From: Roseovarius mucosus
GTDB lineage: Bacteria; Pseudomonadota; Alphaproteobacteria; Rhodobacterales; Rhodobacteraceae
Length of the DNA: 64,000 bases
Direction: 5' to 3'
NCBI RefSeq assembly: GCF_002080415.1
Contig: NZ_CP020474.1
Span: 1,811,501-1,875,500 of the forward strand
In this document: positions 24,802 to 34,600 of the stretch, in pieces
Layout of the letters: each line of letters starts with the position of its first letter
How positions within the stretch are numbered: position 1 is the first letter of the stretch
Notes under the pieces: generated by a model
Told to the model about the DNA's origin: nothing
What the model saw: the letters and a program-made list of their open reading frames with translations, nothing else
The model's database searches: none
Translations under genes and position numbers: made by a program

Positions 24802-26172
24802 ATGCGCGCGATCATGCTGAGCGGAGGACTTGCTAGCCTAACGGCGGGGGCCGTCTGGGCGCATGCGGGCGAACAGGGGTTTGTCCTGCTGTTGCCTACA
24901 GATGTTTACATCGCTGCCGGGGGCCTTACCGTGGCGCTGACCGTGGCGCTCTTGGCCATTCTGCCGGGGGAATTTGCCGAACAGTTGTTCCGACCCATCG
25001 GGATTGCCCGCCTGCGCCCTTCTGTTTTTGCACGCTATTTCACCAGTCTTGCAGTGTCAGCCCTGCTGGGTTGGCTGGTCTGGCGGGGGTTGACCGGGCC
25101 GGGTGATCCGGGCGTCAATCCCTTGCCGCTGGCGATCTGGGTGGTGTTCTGGATTGTGCTGGTCACGGTTCAGGGGGTGGTTGGGGATGTCTGGCGTTGG
25201 CTTAATCCTTGGGTGGGGGTGGGTGTCTTGCTGCGCCACCTCACCGGGATGCGCGCGCCCTTGCGCTATCCCCGCGCCTTGGGCCATTGGCCTGGCGTAT
25301 TGGGTTTCCTTGCCTTTTCCGGGTTTCTTCTGGCCGATCCGGCCCCTGCCGATCCGGGGCGGCTGGCGGTGGTGGTGGGCTTTTACTGGTATGCCATGCT
25401 GGCCGGGCTGATGCTTTTCGGCCCTGCCTGGCTGGTGCGGGCCGAGGCACTCACAGTGTTGATGCGCGCCTATAGACGGATGAGTTTTCTGGGCTTTTCA
25501 CATGGTTGCATTTCCATTGGGCTGCCCGGCTGGAAGATTGCAAAAGGCCGCACCGTCAGCTTGGGGCTGGCTTGCTTCTGTCTGATCCTGCTTGGCTCTG
25601 GCAGTTTCGATGGGATCAATGAAACATTCCTCTGGCTGGGCATTCTGGGCCTGAACCCGTTAGAGTTTCCGGGCCGCTCTGCAGTCATCTCCCCCAACAT
25701 CTTGGGGTTAATTTTAGCCAACATCGCACTTATTGTGGTCTTTGCCACCGCCCTTTGGCTCGGTGAGCGGATGGCAGGGGGGCGACCGCGCGCCTTACGC
25801 GGGCTCTTTTGCCTCTATGCGCCCACCTTGCTGCCGATCGCTCTGGCCTATCACATTGCTCATTACCTGACCGCGTTTCTGCTTGATGGACAATATGTTC
25901 TGGCCGCCATTGCACGGGCGCTGGGCCTTTCAGACCTTACAATTTCCGCCGGATTCCTGAACACCCCCGGACCGGTCAAGTTGATCTGGATGACGCAGGC
26001 GGGCGCCGTGGTCGCAGGCCATGTGATCGCCATTCTGCTGGCACATGCGCTGGCAATGCGCGCAGGCGAAGGGCGGCGGCGCGCCGTGCTGGGACAGGTG
26101 CCGCTCGCCCTTTTCATGGTGGCCTATACTGTCTTTGGCCTCTGGCTATTGGCGACGCCACGGGGGGCGTGA
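24802..26172 (+). CDS. Polytopic membrane protein, fenitrothion-hydrolase-annotated family
   Basis: I take the ATG at 24802 (MRAIMLSGGLASLTAGAVWAHAG); the longer ORF would read through the terminator. The 456-residue protein has a cleavable or first membrane segment followed by AHAGEQGFVLLLPTDVYIAAGG and about ten further hydrophobic segments. That opening, a histidine-containing start and LLLPTD before the first helix, is what I remember of a family often annotated as fenitrothion hydrolase, a name based on one report and probably not the native role. It is 94 bp upstream of the ABC transporter cluster and may be unrelated. Function is unknown. Confidence 0.6.
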   Translation: MRAIMLSGGLASLTAGAVWAHAGEQGFVLLLPTDVYIAAGGLTVALTVALLAILPGEFAEQLFRPIGIARLRPSVFARYFTSLAVSALLGWLVWRGLTGPGDPGVNPLPLAIWVVFWIVLVTVQGVVGDVWRWLNPWVGVGVLLRHLTGMRAPLRYPRALGHWPGVLGFLAFSGFLLADPAPADPGRLAVVVGFYWYAMLAGLMLFGPAWLVRAEALTVLMRAYRRMSFLGFSHGCISIGLPGWKIAKGRTVSLGLACFCLILLGSGSFDGINETFLWLGILGLNPLEFPGRSAVISPNILGLILANIALIVVFATALWLGERMAGGRPRALRGLFCLYAPTLLPIALAYHIAHYLTAFLLDGQYVLAAIARALGLSDLTISAGFLNTPGPVKLIWMTQAGAVVAGHVIAILLAHALAMRAGEGRRRAVLGQVPLALFMVAYTVFGLWLLATPRGA

Positions 26173-26266
26173 CACGTTAACCGCTGGACAACCCCTAGGG
26201 GCTTGCGCAAGGTATGCAGGTGCGGCATTTGCCCTGTAAGGGCGATTGATCTTTGGAGGATGCGCG

Positions 26267-27565
26267 ATGAACACCCCGAAACATGGCCAGCAAACCGGGC
26301 CAAAAACCGGCATCACGCGGCGCGGGGCCCTTGTCGGTGGCGTTGCGGCGGCAAGCCTGCCGCTCTGGGCGCGCTACAGCCAAGCGCAGACCGCAGCCCC
26401 CATCAAAATCGGCTTTCAGGTGCATCGCACCGGCATCGGTGCCGCCTATGGCCGCTGGTATGACCGCACCACGCAGGCGGCGGTCAAGCTGATCAACGAG
26501 GGTGGCGGCATCAATGGCCGCATGGTCGAGATTGTCGCCGAGGATGACGGCACAGACCCCAAGCGCGGGGCCGAAGTGGTCGAGAAATTCGCCAATCAGC
26601 ATGGCTGTGACATCGGGTTTGGCACGCTTTTCAGCCATGTCGTCATTGGCTCTGCGCCGCGTGCGGGCGAATTGAAGCTGCCGTATTTCGTGGTCTCCGA
26701 AGGGCATCACGTGGCCTCTGGCATGCTCAACCGCTACACGCTGCAACCGGGCATCACAGATGTCAAAAGCCAGGTTCAGGCGATGGCGCCCTATGTGGCA
26801 GCGAACCTTGGCAAAAAGGTCACGATGGTCTTCCCGGACTTCGCCTTTGGTCACGATCACCGCGATTTCTTTACCCAAGCGATCGAGGCGCAGGGCGGCG
26901 AGGTGCTGGCGCATATCGCAATCCCGCCCTCGGAAACCTCATTCACCAAGTATTTCCCCAAGATCCCGCGTGATACAGAAGTGCTTTATCACGTCATGGT
27001 CGGGCCTGCCGTGCTGACCTTCGTCAAGGAGCTGGGCGAGTTCTTTGGTGGGCAGGGTCCGGCGCTCTTCGGCTTTATCGACAGTCTAGAGGCGGTGGCG
27101 ATCGACAGCCCCGGTCTGGAATTCCTTGAAAACAGCTATTTCTGGGAAGGCATGTGCCGCGATCAGCAACCGGACGAAAGCGCGCATGAAACTGCCTATC
27201 GTGCGGCGGTGGGGGTCAACGAGCGGGGGTCGTCGATCAGCGACCCGCGGGACGTGTCGACCTATGCGCATATGTTTGGCTGCTGGGAAACGCTGCATGT
27301 CATCAAGGCCGGGATGGAGGCGGCGGGCTATACCGGGCCGCAGGACCGTGCCGCGTTGATCGAGGCGGTCGAGGCGATGACAACCCTGCCCGAGAGCCTT
27401 GCGCATCCGCAGGGCGACAAGATTTTCAACGGCAAGACGCATCAGGTCTTTGGTCATCAGAATATCAGCCGGGTTGAGGGCGGAAAACTGGTGCGCGTGC
27501 ATCGCACCTCTATCGAGGATACGCTTTATCCCGATGAGGTGGATTACACGGCTCAGCCCTTCTAA
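26267..27565 (+). CDS. Periplasmic type I binding protein of LIV-family ABC transporter (Tat-exported)
   Basis: This 432-residue protein is a Leu/Ile/Val-type (type I fold) solute-binding protein. The start at 26267 follows TTTGGAGGA by six bases. The N-terminus carries a twin-arginine signal (GITRRGALVGGVAAASLPLW), so it is probably exported folded. The mature part begins IKIGFQVHRTGIGAAYGRWY and contains INEGGGINGRMVEIVAEDDG, the classical family segment. Ligand identity cannot be read; relatives bind amino acids, amides, urea or aromatic acids. It opens the gene set binding protein, lipoprotein, permease, permease, ATPase, ATPase. Confidence 0.9.
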   Translation: MNTPKHGQQTGPKTGITRRGALVGGVAAASLPLWARYSQAQTAAPIKIGFQVHRTGIGAAYGRWYDRTTQAAVKLINEGGGINGRMVEIVAEDDGTDPKRGAEVVEKFANQHGCDIGFGTLFSHVVIGSAPRAGELKLPYFVVSEGHHVASGMLNRYTLQPGITDVKSQVQAMAPYVAANLGKKVTMVFPDFAFGHDHRDFFTQAIEAQGGEVLAHIAIPPSETSFTKYFPKIPRDTEVLYHVMVGPAVLTFVKELGEFFGGQGPALFGFIDSLEAVAIDSPGLEFLENSYFWEGMCRDQQPDESAHETAYRAAVGVNERGSSISDPRDVSTYAHMFGCWETLHVIKAGMEAAGYTGPQDRAALIEAVEAMTTLPESLAHPQGDKIFNGKTHQVFGHQNISRVEGGKLVRVHRTSIEDTLYPDEVDYTAQPF

Positions 27566-27592
27566 GGCGAGTTTGGCAAGCGGGGCGATAGG

Positions 27593-28204
27593 GTGAAGCG
27601 GAGGCTTGTTCTGATAGGGCTGGCGGCGTCGGTTCTGGCGGGGTGCGGCGCGCCGCCCCCGCCCCCCGAGGCGCGAGAGGTGACGCGGCTTGCGGCGGCG
27701 ATCCGTGGGCTTGGACCAGACGTAGACCCAGAAGAGGCCGCGCGCGCCGCGCGCATCGCCTATGAACATACCCACCGCCTTGCGCTGGAATACGAGATCA
27801 CCGATCCGCCCATTGTGCACAACACCAAGGTCAACATGGGGCTGAAACCACGCGGCCTTTGCTGGCATTGGGCGCGCGATATGGAGGACCGCTTAAAGCT
27901 CGAGGAATTCCAGACGCTTGATCTGCACCGCGCGGTCGCCAATGCCGAGAATGCCTTTCGGTTGGAACACAGCACCGCGATTGTCAGCGCCAAAGGCGAT
28001 GATTTTCGCAAGGGCATCGTGCTGGACCCGTGGCGTCGGGGCGGTCGGCTGACTTGGGCCCCCGTCACCGAGGACCGCGCCTATAAATGGGAGCCCCGCA
28101 ACGAGGTGGTGGCCCGCGCGCTAGAGCGCAAGCATGGCCAGATCGTGACCCTGACCGATGATGACCGCATCCTGATGGGCGGGTTGGAGTTTGCCGCGCA
28201 ATGA
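27593..28204 (+). CDS. Lipoprotein of unknown function inside the ABC transporter cluster
   Basis: This 203-residue protein starts at GTG and has a lipoprotein signal peptide with lipobox VLAGC (cysteine near residue 18), followed by a proline run. The mature part, with IAYEHTHRLALEYEITDPP, GLKPRGLCWHWARDMEDRL and TAIVSAKGDDF, resembles conserved envelope proteins of Rhodobacteraceae but no named domain that I can assign. It sits 27 bp after the binding protein gene and 24 bp before the first permease, so it is co-transcribed. It may help in substrate delivery or may be a passenger. Confidence 0.75.
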   Translation: MKRRLVLIGLAASVLAGCGAPPPPPEAREVTRLAAAIRGLGPDVDPEEAARAARIAYEHTHRLALEYEITDPPIVHNTKVNMGLKPRGLCWHWARDMEDRLKLEEFQTLDLHRAVANAENAFRLEHSTAIVSAKGDDFRKGIVLDPWRRGGRLTWAPVTEDRAYKWEPRNEVVARALERKHGQIVTLTDDDRILMGGLEFAAQ

Positions 28205-28228
28205 CGTGGCACCGCACATGGCCCTAGG

Positions 28229-29155
28229 ATGGAGTTAGGCCCCTATCTCGTTCTGGCCACGCTCGAGGGCGCGGTGACTGCGGCAGTACTGGCACTGACG
28301 GCTGTTGGGCTCAGCCTTGTGTTTGGCGTGATGCGGGTGGTCAATATCGCGCATGGCGAGTTTTTCATGCTGGGCGCGGTGCTGGCGTGGTGGATTGCGC
28401 AGAGCGTGGTGGGGCATCCCGCCATCGGCTTTGCACTGGCGCTGGTGGCAGCGCCACTGATCGTGGGGGCGCTGGCGGTGGCCGCCGATATGACGATCCT
28501 CAAGCGGCTGGAGTATGATCCAGAGCGCACCATCGTCGCCACAATCGGCCTGCTCTATATCATTCAGCAGGTCACGCTGATGGGCTATGGCCCAGATGCG
28601 CGCCCCGTCGAGGCACCGTTCAACACGCGGATTGCACTCCCATGGTTTGAACATGGGGCCGAGGGCTGGGCGATGATCTGGCCTTGGGGGCTGGGCACGA
28701 CCACTTACAAACTGGCGGTGATCGGTGCAGCGGTGGTGCTGCTCTGCGCCGTCTGGGCCTTGATGACCCGCACCCGCATCGGGCTGGTCATGCGTGCCAC
28801 GCAGGCGGATCGCGACATGGCGCTGGCCTTCGGCATCCCGGTCGAGCGGGTTTATGCACTGGTCTTTGGTCTAGGGGCCGCGCTGGCGGCGCTGGCGGGC
28901 GTGCTGATCGTGCCGATACAACAGGCGCATTACCTGATGGGCGCGGACCCGCTCTTGCTGTCGTTTATCGTGGTGATCATCGGCGGGCTAGGAAGCCTGC
29001 CCGGCACAGTGCTGGCGGCGGTGCTGATCGGCCTCAGCGACGGGATCATCTCGGTCTTTTTCTCGCCCACGCTGGCCAAGATATTGGCGACGCTGCTTGT
29101 AGGTCTGGTTCTGGTATTCCGCCCACAGGGTCTATTCGGGGGGCGCAGCACGTGA
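28229..29155 (+). CDS. LIV-type ABC transporter permease, LivH family
   Basis: This 308-residue permease has about eight membrane segments and the LivH signatures: LTAVGLSLVFGVMRVVNIAHGEF near residue 25 and SFIVVIIGGLGSLPGTVLAAVLIG near 250. It pairs with the LivM permease to form the membrane channel. The start ATG at 28229 is the first codon of MELGPYLVLA. It overlaps the next gene by GTGA. Confidence 0.93.
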   Translation: MELGPYLVLATLEGAVTAAVLALTAVGLSLVFGVMRVVNIAHGEFFMLGAVLAWWIAQSVVGHPAIGFALALVAAPLIVGALAVAADMTILKRLEYDPERTIVATIGLLYIIQQVTLMGYGPDARPVEAPFNTRIALPWFEHGAEGWAMIWPWGLGTTTYKLAVIGAAVVLLCAVWALMTRTRIGLVMRATQADRDMALAFGIPVERVYALVFGLGAALAALAGVLIVPIQQAHYLMGADPLLLSFIVVIIGGLGSLPGTVLAAVLIGLSDGIISVFFSPTLAKILATLLVGLVLVFRPQGLFGGRST

Positions 29156-30084
29156 GGGTCTATGCCCTTCATGTTGGGCTGCTGGCTCTACTCTTGGCGC
29201 TGCATTTCGTGCTGCCTGCCTATCACCACGGCAATCTGGCGCGGGTGATGGTGCTGGCGAGTTACGCGATGGGCTATAACCTCATGTTCGGTTACACGGG
29301 GCTGCTCAGCTTGGGCCATGCGCTGTTTTTCGCGGCGGGGATGTATGGGATGGGCCTCGGCGTGCAGCATCTGGGGCTGACACCGGCACCCGCGCTGATC
29401 CTTGGGGTGTTTGCCGGGGCGGTGGTGGCGGGCGTGCTGGCAGCGCTGGCGCTGCGCACGGCCGGGGTGGCCTTTATGATCGTGACGCTGATGTTCGCAC
29501 AGGCGGGCTACCTCACCGTGCTCTATTTCGGGGCGCTGACGCGGGGCGATGAGGGGTTCGTGATCCAACAGACACAGCGGATGCTCTGGGGTATTGACCT
29601 GAGCGATGAGGGCAATCGCTATCTCGCGGCGCTGCTCCTGTTCGGGCTTTGCCTGATGCTTTGCCTTTGGCTGGTGCGGTCGCCCTTTGGCCGAGTGCTG
29701 GTGGCGATCCGCGAGAATGAAGAACGGGTACGCATGCTGGGCTATGACGTCTTCGCGCATAAATTCGCGGTCATGGTGATTTCGGGGACGATGGCAGCGG
29801 CGGCGGGGGCGGCGTATGGCCTCTTGTTTGGCTATGTGGGGGCGACATTCGCCTCGGTGCAATATTCGATCTTTCCGCTCTTGTGGGTGCTTTTGGGCGG
29901 GGCGGGCACGGTGCTGGGGCCATTCATCGGCACGCTCTTCATGTTCTACCTGATTGACCTTAGCTCGGGCGTGACCACGGCCTATATGCTCATTGCCGGT
30001 GTGGCGCTGGTGGCGCTGACACTCTTTGCGCCGCAAGGGTTGATGGGCGACGTGCGGCGACGGTTCTGGCGGGGGATGCCGTGA
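29152..30084 (+). CDS. LIV-type ABC transporter permease, LivM family
   Basis: This is a 310-residue permease. I start it at GTG 29152, which overlaps the LivH stop (GTGA); longer readings extend into LivH. The product begins RVYALHVGLLALLLALHFVL and has the LivM motifs GYTGLLSLGHALFFAAGMY and ALRTAGVAFMIVTLMFAQ, with the EAA-like loop VAIRENEERVRMLGYD contacting the ATPases. About ten membrane segments are present. Coupled to LivH and to the downstream ATPase gene. Confidence 0.92.
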   Translation: MRVYALHVGLLALLLALHFVLPAYHHGNLARVMVLASYAMGYNLMFGYTGLLSLGHALFFAAGMYGMGLGVQHLGLTPAPALILGVFAGAVVAGVLAALALRTAGVAFMIVTLMFAQAGYLTVLYFGALTRGDEGFVIQQTQRMLWGIDLSDEGNRYLAALLLFGLCLMLCLWLVRSPFGRVLVAIRENEERVRMLGYDVFAHKFAVMVISGTMAAAAGAAYGLLFGYVGATFASVQYSIFPLLWVLLGGAGTVLGPFIGTLFMFYLIDLSSGVTTAYMLIAGVALVALTLFAPQGLMGDVRRRFWRGMP

Positions 30085-30806
30085 TGCTGCTATCCACGCG
30101 GGGGCTATCCAAGAATTTTGCCGGGTTGCGCGCGGTCGAGGACGTGGATTTCGACCTGCCCAAGGGCGAGATTCGCGCCCTGATCGGCCCCAATGGCGCG
30201 GGCAAGACAACGCTGGTGGGCATGATTTCCGGGCGTATCCCCCCGACTGCGGGGCGGGTAAGCTTCGATGGGCAAGACATCACTGCCCTGCCCGCGCATC
30301 GGCGGATGCAGTTGGGCATGGCCTATACGTTTCAGATCACCTCGGTTTTTGGCCGGCTCAGTGTGCGGGAAAACGTAGCCCTTGCCGCGCGTCGGCATCT
30401 GCATGGCGCGGCGGTAGAGACCGCTGTCGATCAGGCACTGGCGCGGGTCGGGCTGGCAGAGCGTGCCAGCCAAGAGGCGGGCGATCTGGCCTATGGGCAT
30501 CAGCGCCTCTTGGAGATTGCGATGGGCCTTGCCCAATCCCCGCGCCTCTTGATCCTAGACGAGCCGACACAAGGCCTTGCCGAGGGCGAGATCGACAGCT
30601 TTCTGCGCCTGATCCGCGAGGTGGCGCAAGAGGCGACCATCCTGCTGATCGAGCATAACATGCGGGTGGTGATGGATCTGGCGGACCGGATCACCGTGCT
30701 GGATGGTGGCCGGGTTCTGGCCGAGGGGACACCTGCGGAAATCCATGCCAACCGCGCGGTGCAGGCCGCCTATCTGGGGGGCGTGTCCGATGCTGCGGCT
30801 GGATAG
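30081..30806 (+). CDS. LIV-type ABC transporter ATPase, LivG family
   Basis: This 241-residue ABC ATPase has Walker A IGPNGAGKTTLVGMISG, Q-loop FQITSVF, a signature region with the variant LAYGHQRLLEIAMGLAQ where LSGGQ is usually found (typical of LivG), and Walker B LLILDEPTQGLAEGE with the switch histidine in EHNM. The start is GTG 30081 or ATG 30084; both overlap the LivM stop. It forms a heterodimer with the LivF ATPase. Confidence 0.93.
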   Translation: MMLLSTRGLSKNFAGLRAVEDVDFDLPKGEIRALIGPNGAGKTTLVGMISGRIPPTAGRVSFDGQDITALPAHRRMQLGMAYTFQITSVFGRLSVRENVALAARRHLHGAAVETAVDQALARVGLAERASQEAGDLAYGHQRLLEIAMGLAQSPRLLILDEPTQGLAEGEIDSFLRLIREVAQEATILLIEHNMRVVMDLADRITVLDGGRVLAEGTPAEIHANRAVQAAYLGGVSDAAAG

Positions 30807-31485
30807 GGTCTGCGCGGGCTATGGCCGCGCGCAGGTGCTGCGTGATCTGAGCCTAGAGGTGCAGGCGGGTGAAATCCTGTGCCTTTTGGGGCGCAACGGC
30901 GCGGGCAAAAGCACGACAATGCGCGCGATCATGGGGCTCTTGCCGCTTATCTCCGGGTCAATCTGGCTGGGACAGCAACAGTTGAGCACGCTACCCGCGC
31001 ATCAGGTGCCCCTCGCCGGTGTGGGCTATGTGCCCCAGGGGCGGCGGCTCTTTACAGATCTGACCGTGGCGCAGAACCTTGAAATTGGCCTCATGGCGCG
31101 GCAAAGCGGGCCAGAGGTGCGCGCAGAGGTGCTGGCGCTTTTTCCCCGCCTGCGCGAACGGTTGGGGCAGAAGGCGCAAACCCTCTCGGGCGGCGAACAA
31201 CAGATGCTCGCCATGGCGCGCGCGCTCTGCCTGCGCCCCCAAGTTCTATTGCTCGACGAGCCAACCGAAGGGTTGCAGCCCTCGATGATCGCGGCCATTC
31301 GCGAGGTGATTGTGGGGTTGCGGGCATCTGGCGTTGCGGTTCTGCTGGTCGAACAACGGGTCGATGCGGTGCTCGATGTGGCCGATCGGGTGGCGTTTCT
31401 CGAGAATGGCACGGGCGGGGCGGTGATGACCGCCCAAGCGCTGCGCGCCGACCGCAGCCTCGTGGATCGTTACGTCGGGGTTTAG
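30790..31485 (+). CDS. LIV-type ABC transporter ATPase, LivF family
   Basis: This 231-residue ATPase begins at ATG 30790 (MLRLDRVCAGYGRAQVLRDL); its first 17 bases overlap the LivG gene. Walker A is LLGRNGAGKSTTMRAIMG, the signature is TLSGGEQQMLAMARAL, and Walker B is VLLLDEPTEGLQPSM. VPQGRRLFTDLTVAQNL is characteristic of LivF. It is the last gene of the transporter set and is followed by a strong terminator. Confidence 0.94.
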   Translation: MLRLDRVCAGYGRAQVLRDLSLEVQAGEILCLLGRNGAGKSTTMRAIMGLLPLISGSIWLGQQQLSTLPAHQVPLAGVGYVPQGRRLFTDLTVAQNLEIGLMARQSGPEVRAEVLALFPRLRERLGQKAQTLSGGEQQMLAMARALCLRPQVLLLDEPTEGLQPSMIAAIREVIVGLRASGVAVLLVEQRVDAVLDVADRVAFLENGTGGAVMTAQALRADRSLVDRYVGV

Positions 31486-31605
31486 CGCAGGTTGTACAAA
31501 AGGCACTTGGCTGTGCGCTTGTCGCAGAGGCGCAGGGACACCGCGCATCTGTCGCTCGGATAGCCTGTCGGCCATTGCCTCTGGCTTCAAAAAGTCTCTG
31601 GATTC

Positions 31606-31655
31606 AAAAGGATGCGCGATCTTAACGACGATCACGCATCCTTTTATCTTTTTTA
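31606..31655. terminator. Bidirectional terminator between livF and the giant RTX gene
   Basis: A long near-perfect stem runs from 31606 to 31645: AAAAGGATGCG pairs with CGCATCCTTTT, and inside it GATC (31618-31621) pairs with GATC (31630-31633), with one mismatch and an 8-base loop. On the plus strand it is followed by ATCTTTTTT (31646-31654). On the minus strand it directly follows the TAA stop (31653-31655) of the giant gene, so it ends both transcripts. Confidence 0.88.
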
Positions 31656-34600
31656 GAGGAACTGGAAGTCGTCGACCCCCAGCACATAGGCATCAACACC
31701 CTCCAACAGAATGATCTGACCGTTCACATTGATCTGCGCGCCTTCATCTGCCTGGGTAATACCCAACGCATCCACAAAGCCCTGCAAACCATTGCCCCCG
31801 TTGCTGATGTTCACCTCGCCGGTATCGGGATTGACGATCCGGATCAACAAGCGGTCCGTGCCATCCTCGAAATCGGTAATAACATCAAGCTCACCGTCAA
31901 CGAAGGCGCTGAAGACAAAGATATCCGCATCTGCGCCACCGGTCATGATGTCATTTCCAGCGCCGCCGTTGATCGTATCATTGCCGGTGCCGCCATCAAT
32001 CACGTCGTTGCGCCCACCCCCAGCGAGGAAGTCATTGCCTGCCCCACCGCTGATGTCGTCATCGCCTTCACCGCCACCGATCTGATCATTACCAGCGCCG
32101 CCGTCGATCGTATCACGCCCGGCACCGCCGCCAATCTGATCGTTTCCGACCCCGCCATTAATCACATCGTTGCCAAAGCTACCAGAGATCGAGTCATTGC
32201 CGTCGCCGCCGTCCAGTGTGTCGTTGCCAGCACCACCAGCAACCACGTCAGCGCCAGTGCCGCCCGACAGTAAGTCGTCGCCAAAGCCACCACCCATGGT
32301 GTCGTTGCCATCGCCACCGTTCAGCGTGTCATTGCCCAGACCGCCCCCCAGAGAGTCATTGCCAGCGTCGCCGTTCACAACGTCATCGCCATCCCCCCCT
32401 GCAACAGTGTCATTGCCGTCACCACCGGACAGGGTGTCATTGCCAGCTTCGCCAAACAACGAGTCGCTGCCCAGCCCACCGGAAATACTATCGTCTCCGT
32501 CAAGGCCACCGATCAGATCATCGCCATCGCTACCGATCAGCGTGTCATTCTCATTGGTGGATACAGGCCCCTCTTCGACGTCATTGACTGTCAGGCTCAG
32601 TGACGCTGTGCCATCAGGGGTCCCACCAACACTCGCATCATTCACAGTGACGGAAACATCGAGCTGCGCCTTGGTTTCAAAGTCAAGCGACGCACCAGCG
32701 CGCAGGAACAAGGCCGTTCCAACGATCTCGAACAGAGCCGCGTCAGCACCGGCCAAGGCCAGAGTGTTGATGCCCTGCTCATCATCCGACACGACGATGT
32801 CCGCAACCTTGATCCGAGACGTGGTGTCAGCATCTTCGTCTACGTCTGTGGTTACATTTGCGAGCGTTACCACCGGCGCATCGTTGACCGCGTTCACCGT
32901 CACGGAAACCACGACCGTATCCGTGCCGCCGTTGCCATCCGTGACCGAGACCGTGAAGGCATCCGTCCCGTTGAAATCGGCATCCGGCGTGTAGGTGTAG
33001 CCACCATTGGCCGAGACCGTCACCGATCCGTTCGCCGGGGCACCGCCCGAGGCCAGCGCAAAGCTCAGGCTGTCGCCGTCCACATCCGTGGCCGTCACCG
33101 TCCCAGAGATCGCCTGATCCTCACCCGTGCTGATCGCCGCATCCGCCTGCGCCACCGGCGCATCGTTGACCGCGTTCACCGTCACATTGACCACGACCGT
33201 ATCCGTGCCGCCGTTGCCATCCGTGACCGAGACCGTGAAGGCATCCGTCCCGTTGAAATCGGCATCCGGCGTATAGGTGTAGCCGCCATTGGCCGAGACC
33301 GTCACCGATCCGTTCGCCGGGGCACCGCCCGAGGCCAGCGCAAAGCTCAGGCTGTCGCCGTCCACATCCGTGGCCGTCACCGTCCCAGAGATCGCCTGAT
33401 CCTCACCCGTGCTGATCGCCGCATCCGCCTGCGCCACCGGCGCATCGTTCACCGCGTTCACCGTCACATTGACCACGACCGTATCCGTGCCGCCGTTGCC
33501 ATCCGTGACCGAGACCGTAAAGGCATCCGTCCCGTTGAAATCGGCATCCGGCGTGTAGGTGTAGCCGCCATTGGCCGAGACCGTCACCGATCCGTTCGCC
33601 GGGGCACCGCCCGAGGCCAGCGCAAAGCTCAGGCTGTCGCCGTCCACATCCGTGGCCGTCACCGTCCCAGAGATCGCCTGATCCTCACCCGTGCTGATCG
33701 CCGCATCCGCCTGCGCCACCGGCGCATCGTTCACCGCGTTCACCGTCACATTGACCACGACCGTATCCGTGCCGCCGTTGCCATCCGTGACCGAGACCGT
33801 GAAGGCATCCGTCCCGTTGAAATCGGCATCCGGCGTATAGGTGTAGCCGCCATTGGCCGAGACCGTCACCGATCCGTTCGCCGGGGCACCGCCCGAGGCC
33901 AGCGCAAAGCTCAGGCTGTCGCCGTCCACATCCGTGGCCGTCACCGTCCCAGAGATCGCCTGATCCTCACCCGTGCTGATCGCCGCATCCGCCTGCGCCA
34001 CCGGCGCATCGTTCACCGCGTTCACCGTCACATTGACCACGACCGTATCCGTGCCGCCGTTGCCATCCGTGACCGAGACCGTAAAGGCATCCGTCCCGTT
34101 GAAATCGGCATCCGGCGTGTAGGTGTAGCCGCCATTGGCCGAGACCGTCACCGATCCGTTCGCCGGGGCACCGCCCGAGGCCAGCGCAAAGCTCAGGCTG
34201 TCGCCGTCCACATCCGTGGCCGTCACCGTCCCAGAGATCGCCTGATCCTCACCCGTGCTGATCGCCGCATCCGCCTGCGCCACCGGCGCATCGTTCACCG
34301 CGTTCACCGTCACATTGACCACGACCGTATCCGTGCCGCCGTTGCCATCCGTGACCGAGACCGTGAAGGCATCCGTCCCGTTGAAATCGGCATCCGGCGT
34401 ATAGGTGTAGCCGCCATTGGCCGAGACCGTCACCGATCCGTTCGCCGGGGCACCGCCCGAGGCCAGCGCAAAGCTCAGGCTGTCGCCGTCCACATCCGTG
34501 GCCGTCACCGTCCCAGAGATCGCCTGATCCTCACCCGTGCTGATCGCCGCATCCGCCTGCGCCACCGGCGCATCGTTGACCGCGTTCACCGTCACATTGA

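Noticed and set aside
28684..29151. N-terminal extension of the LivM permease to 466 residues
   Set aside because: The extension is an out-of-frame reading of LivH; the GTG at 29152 overlapping the LivH stop gives a normal-length LivM.
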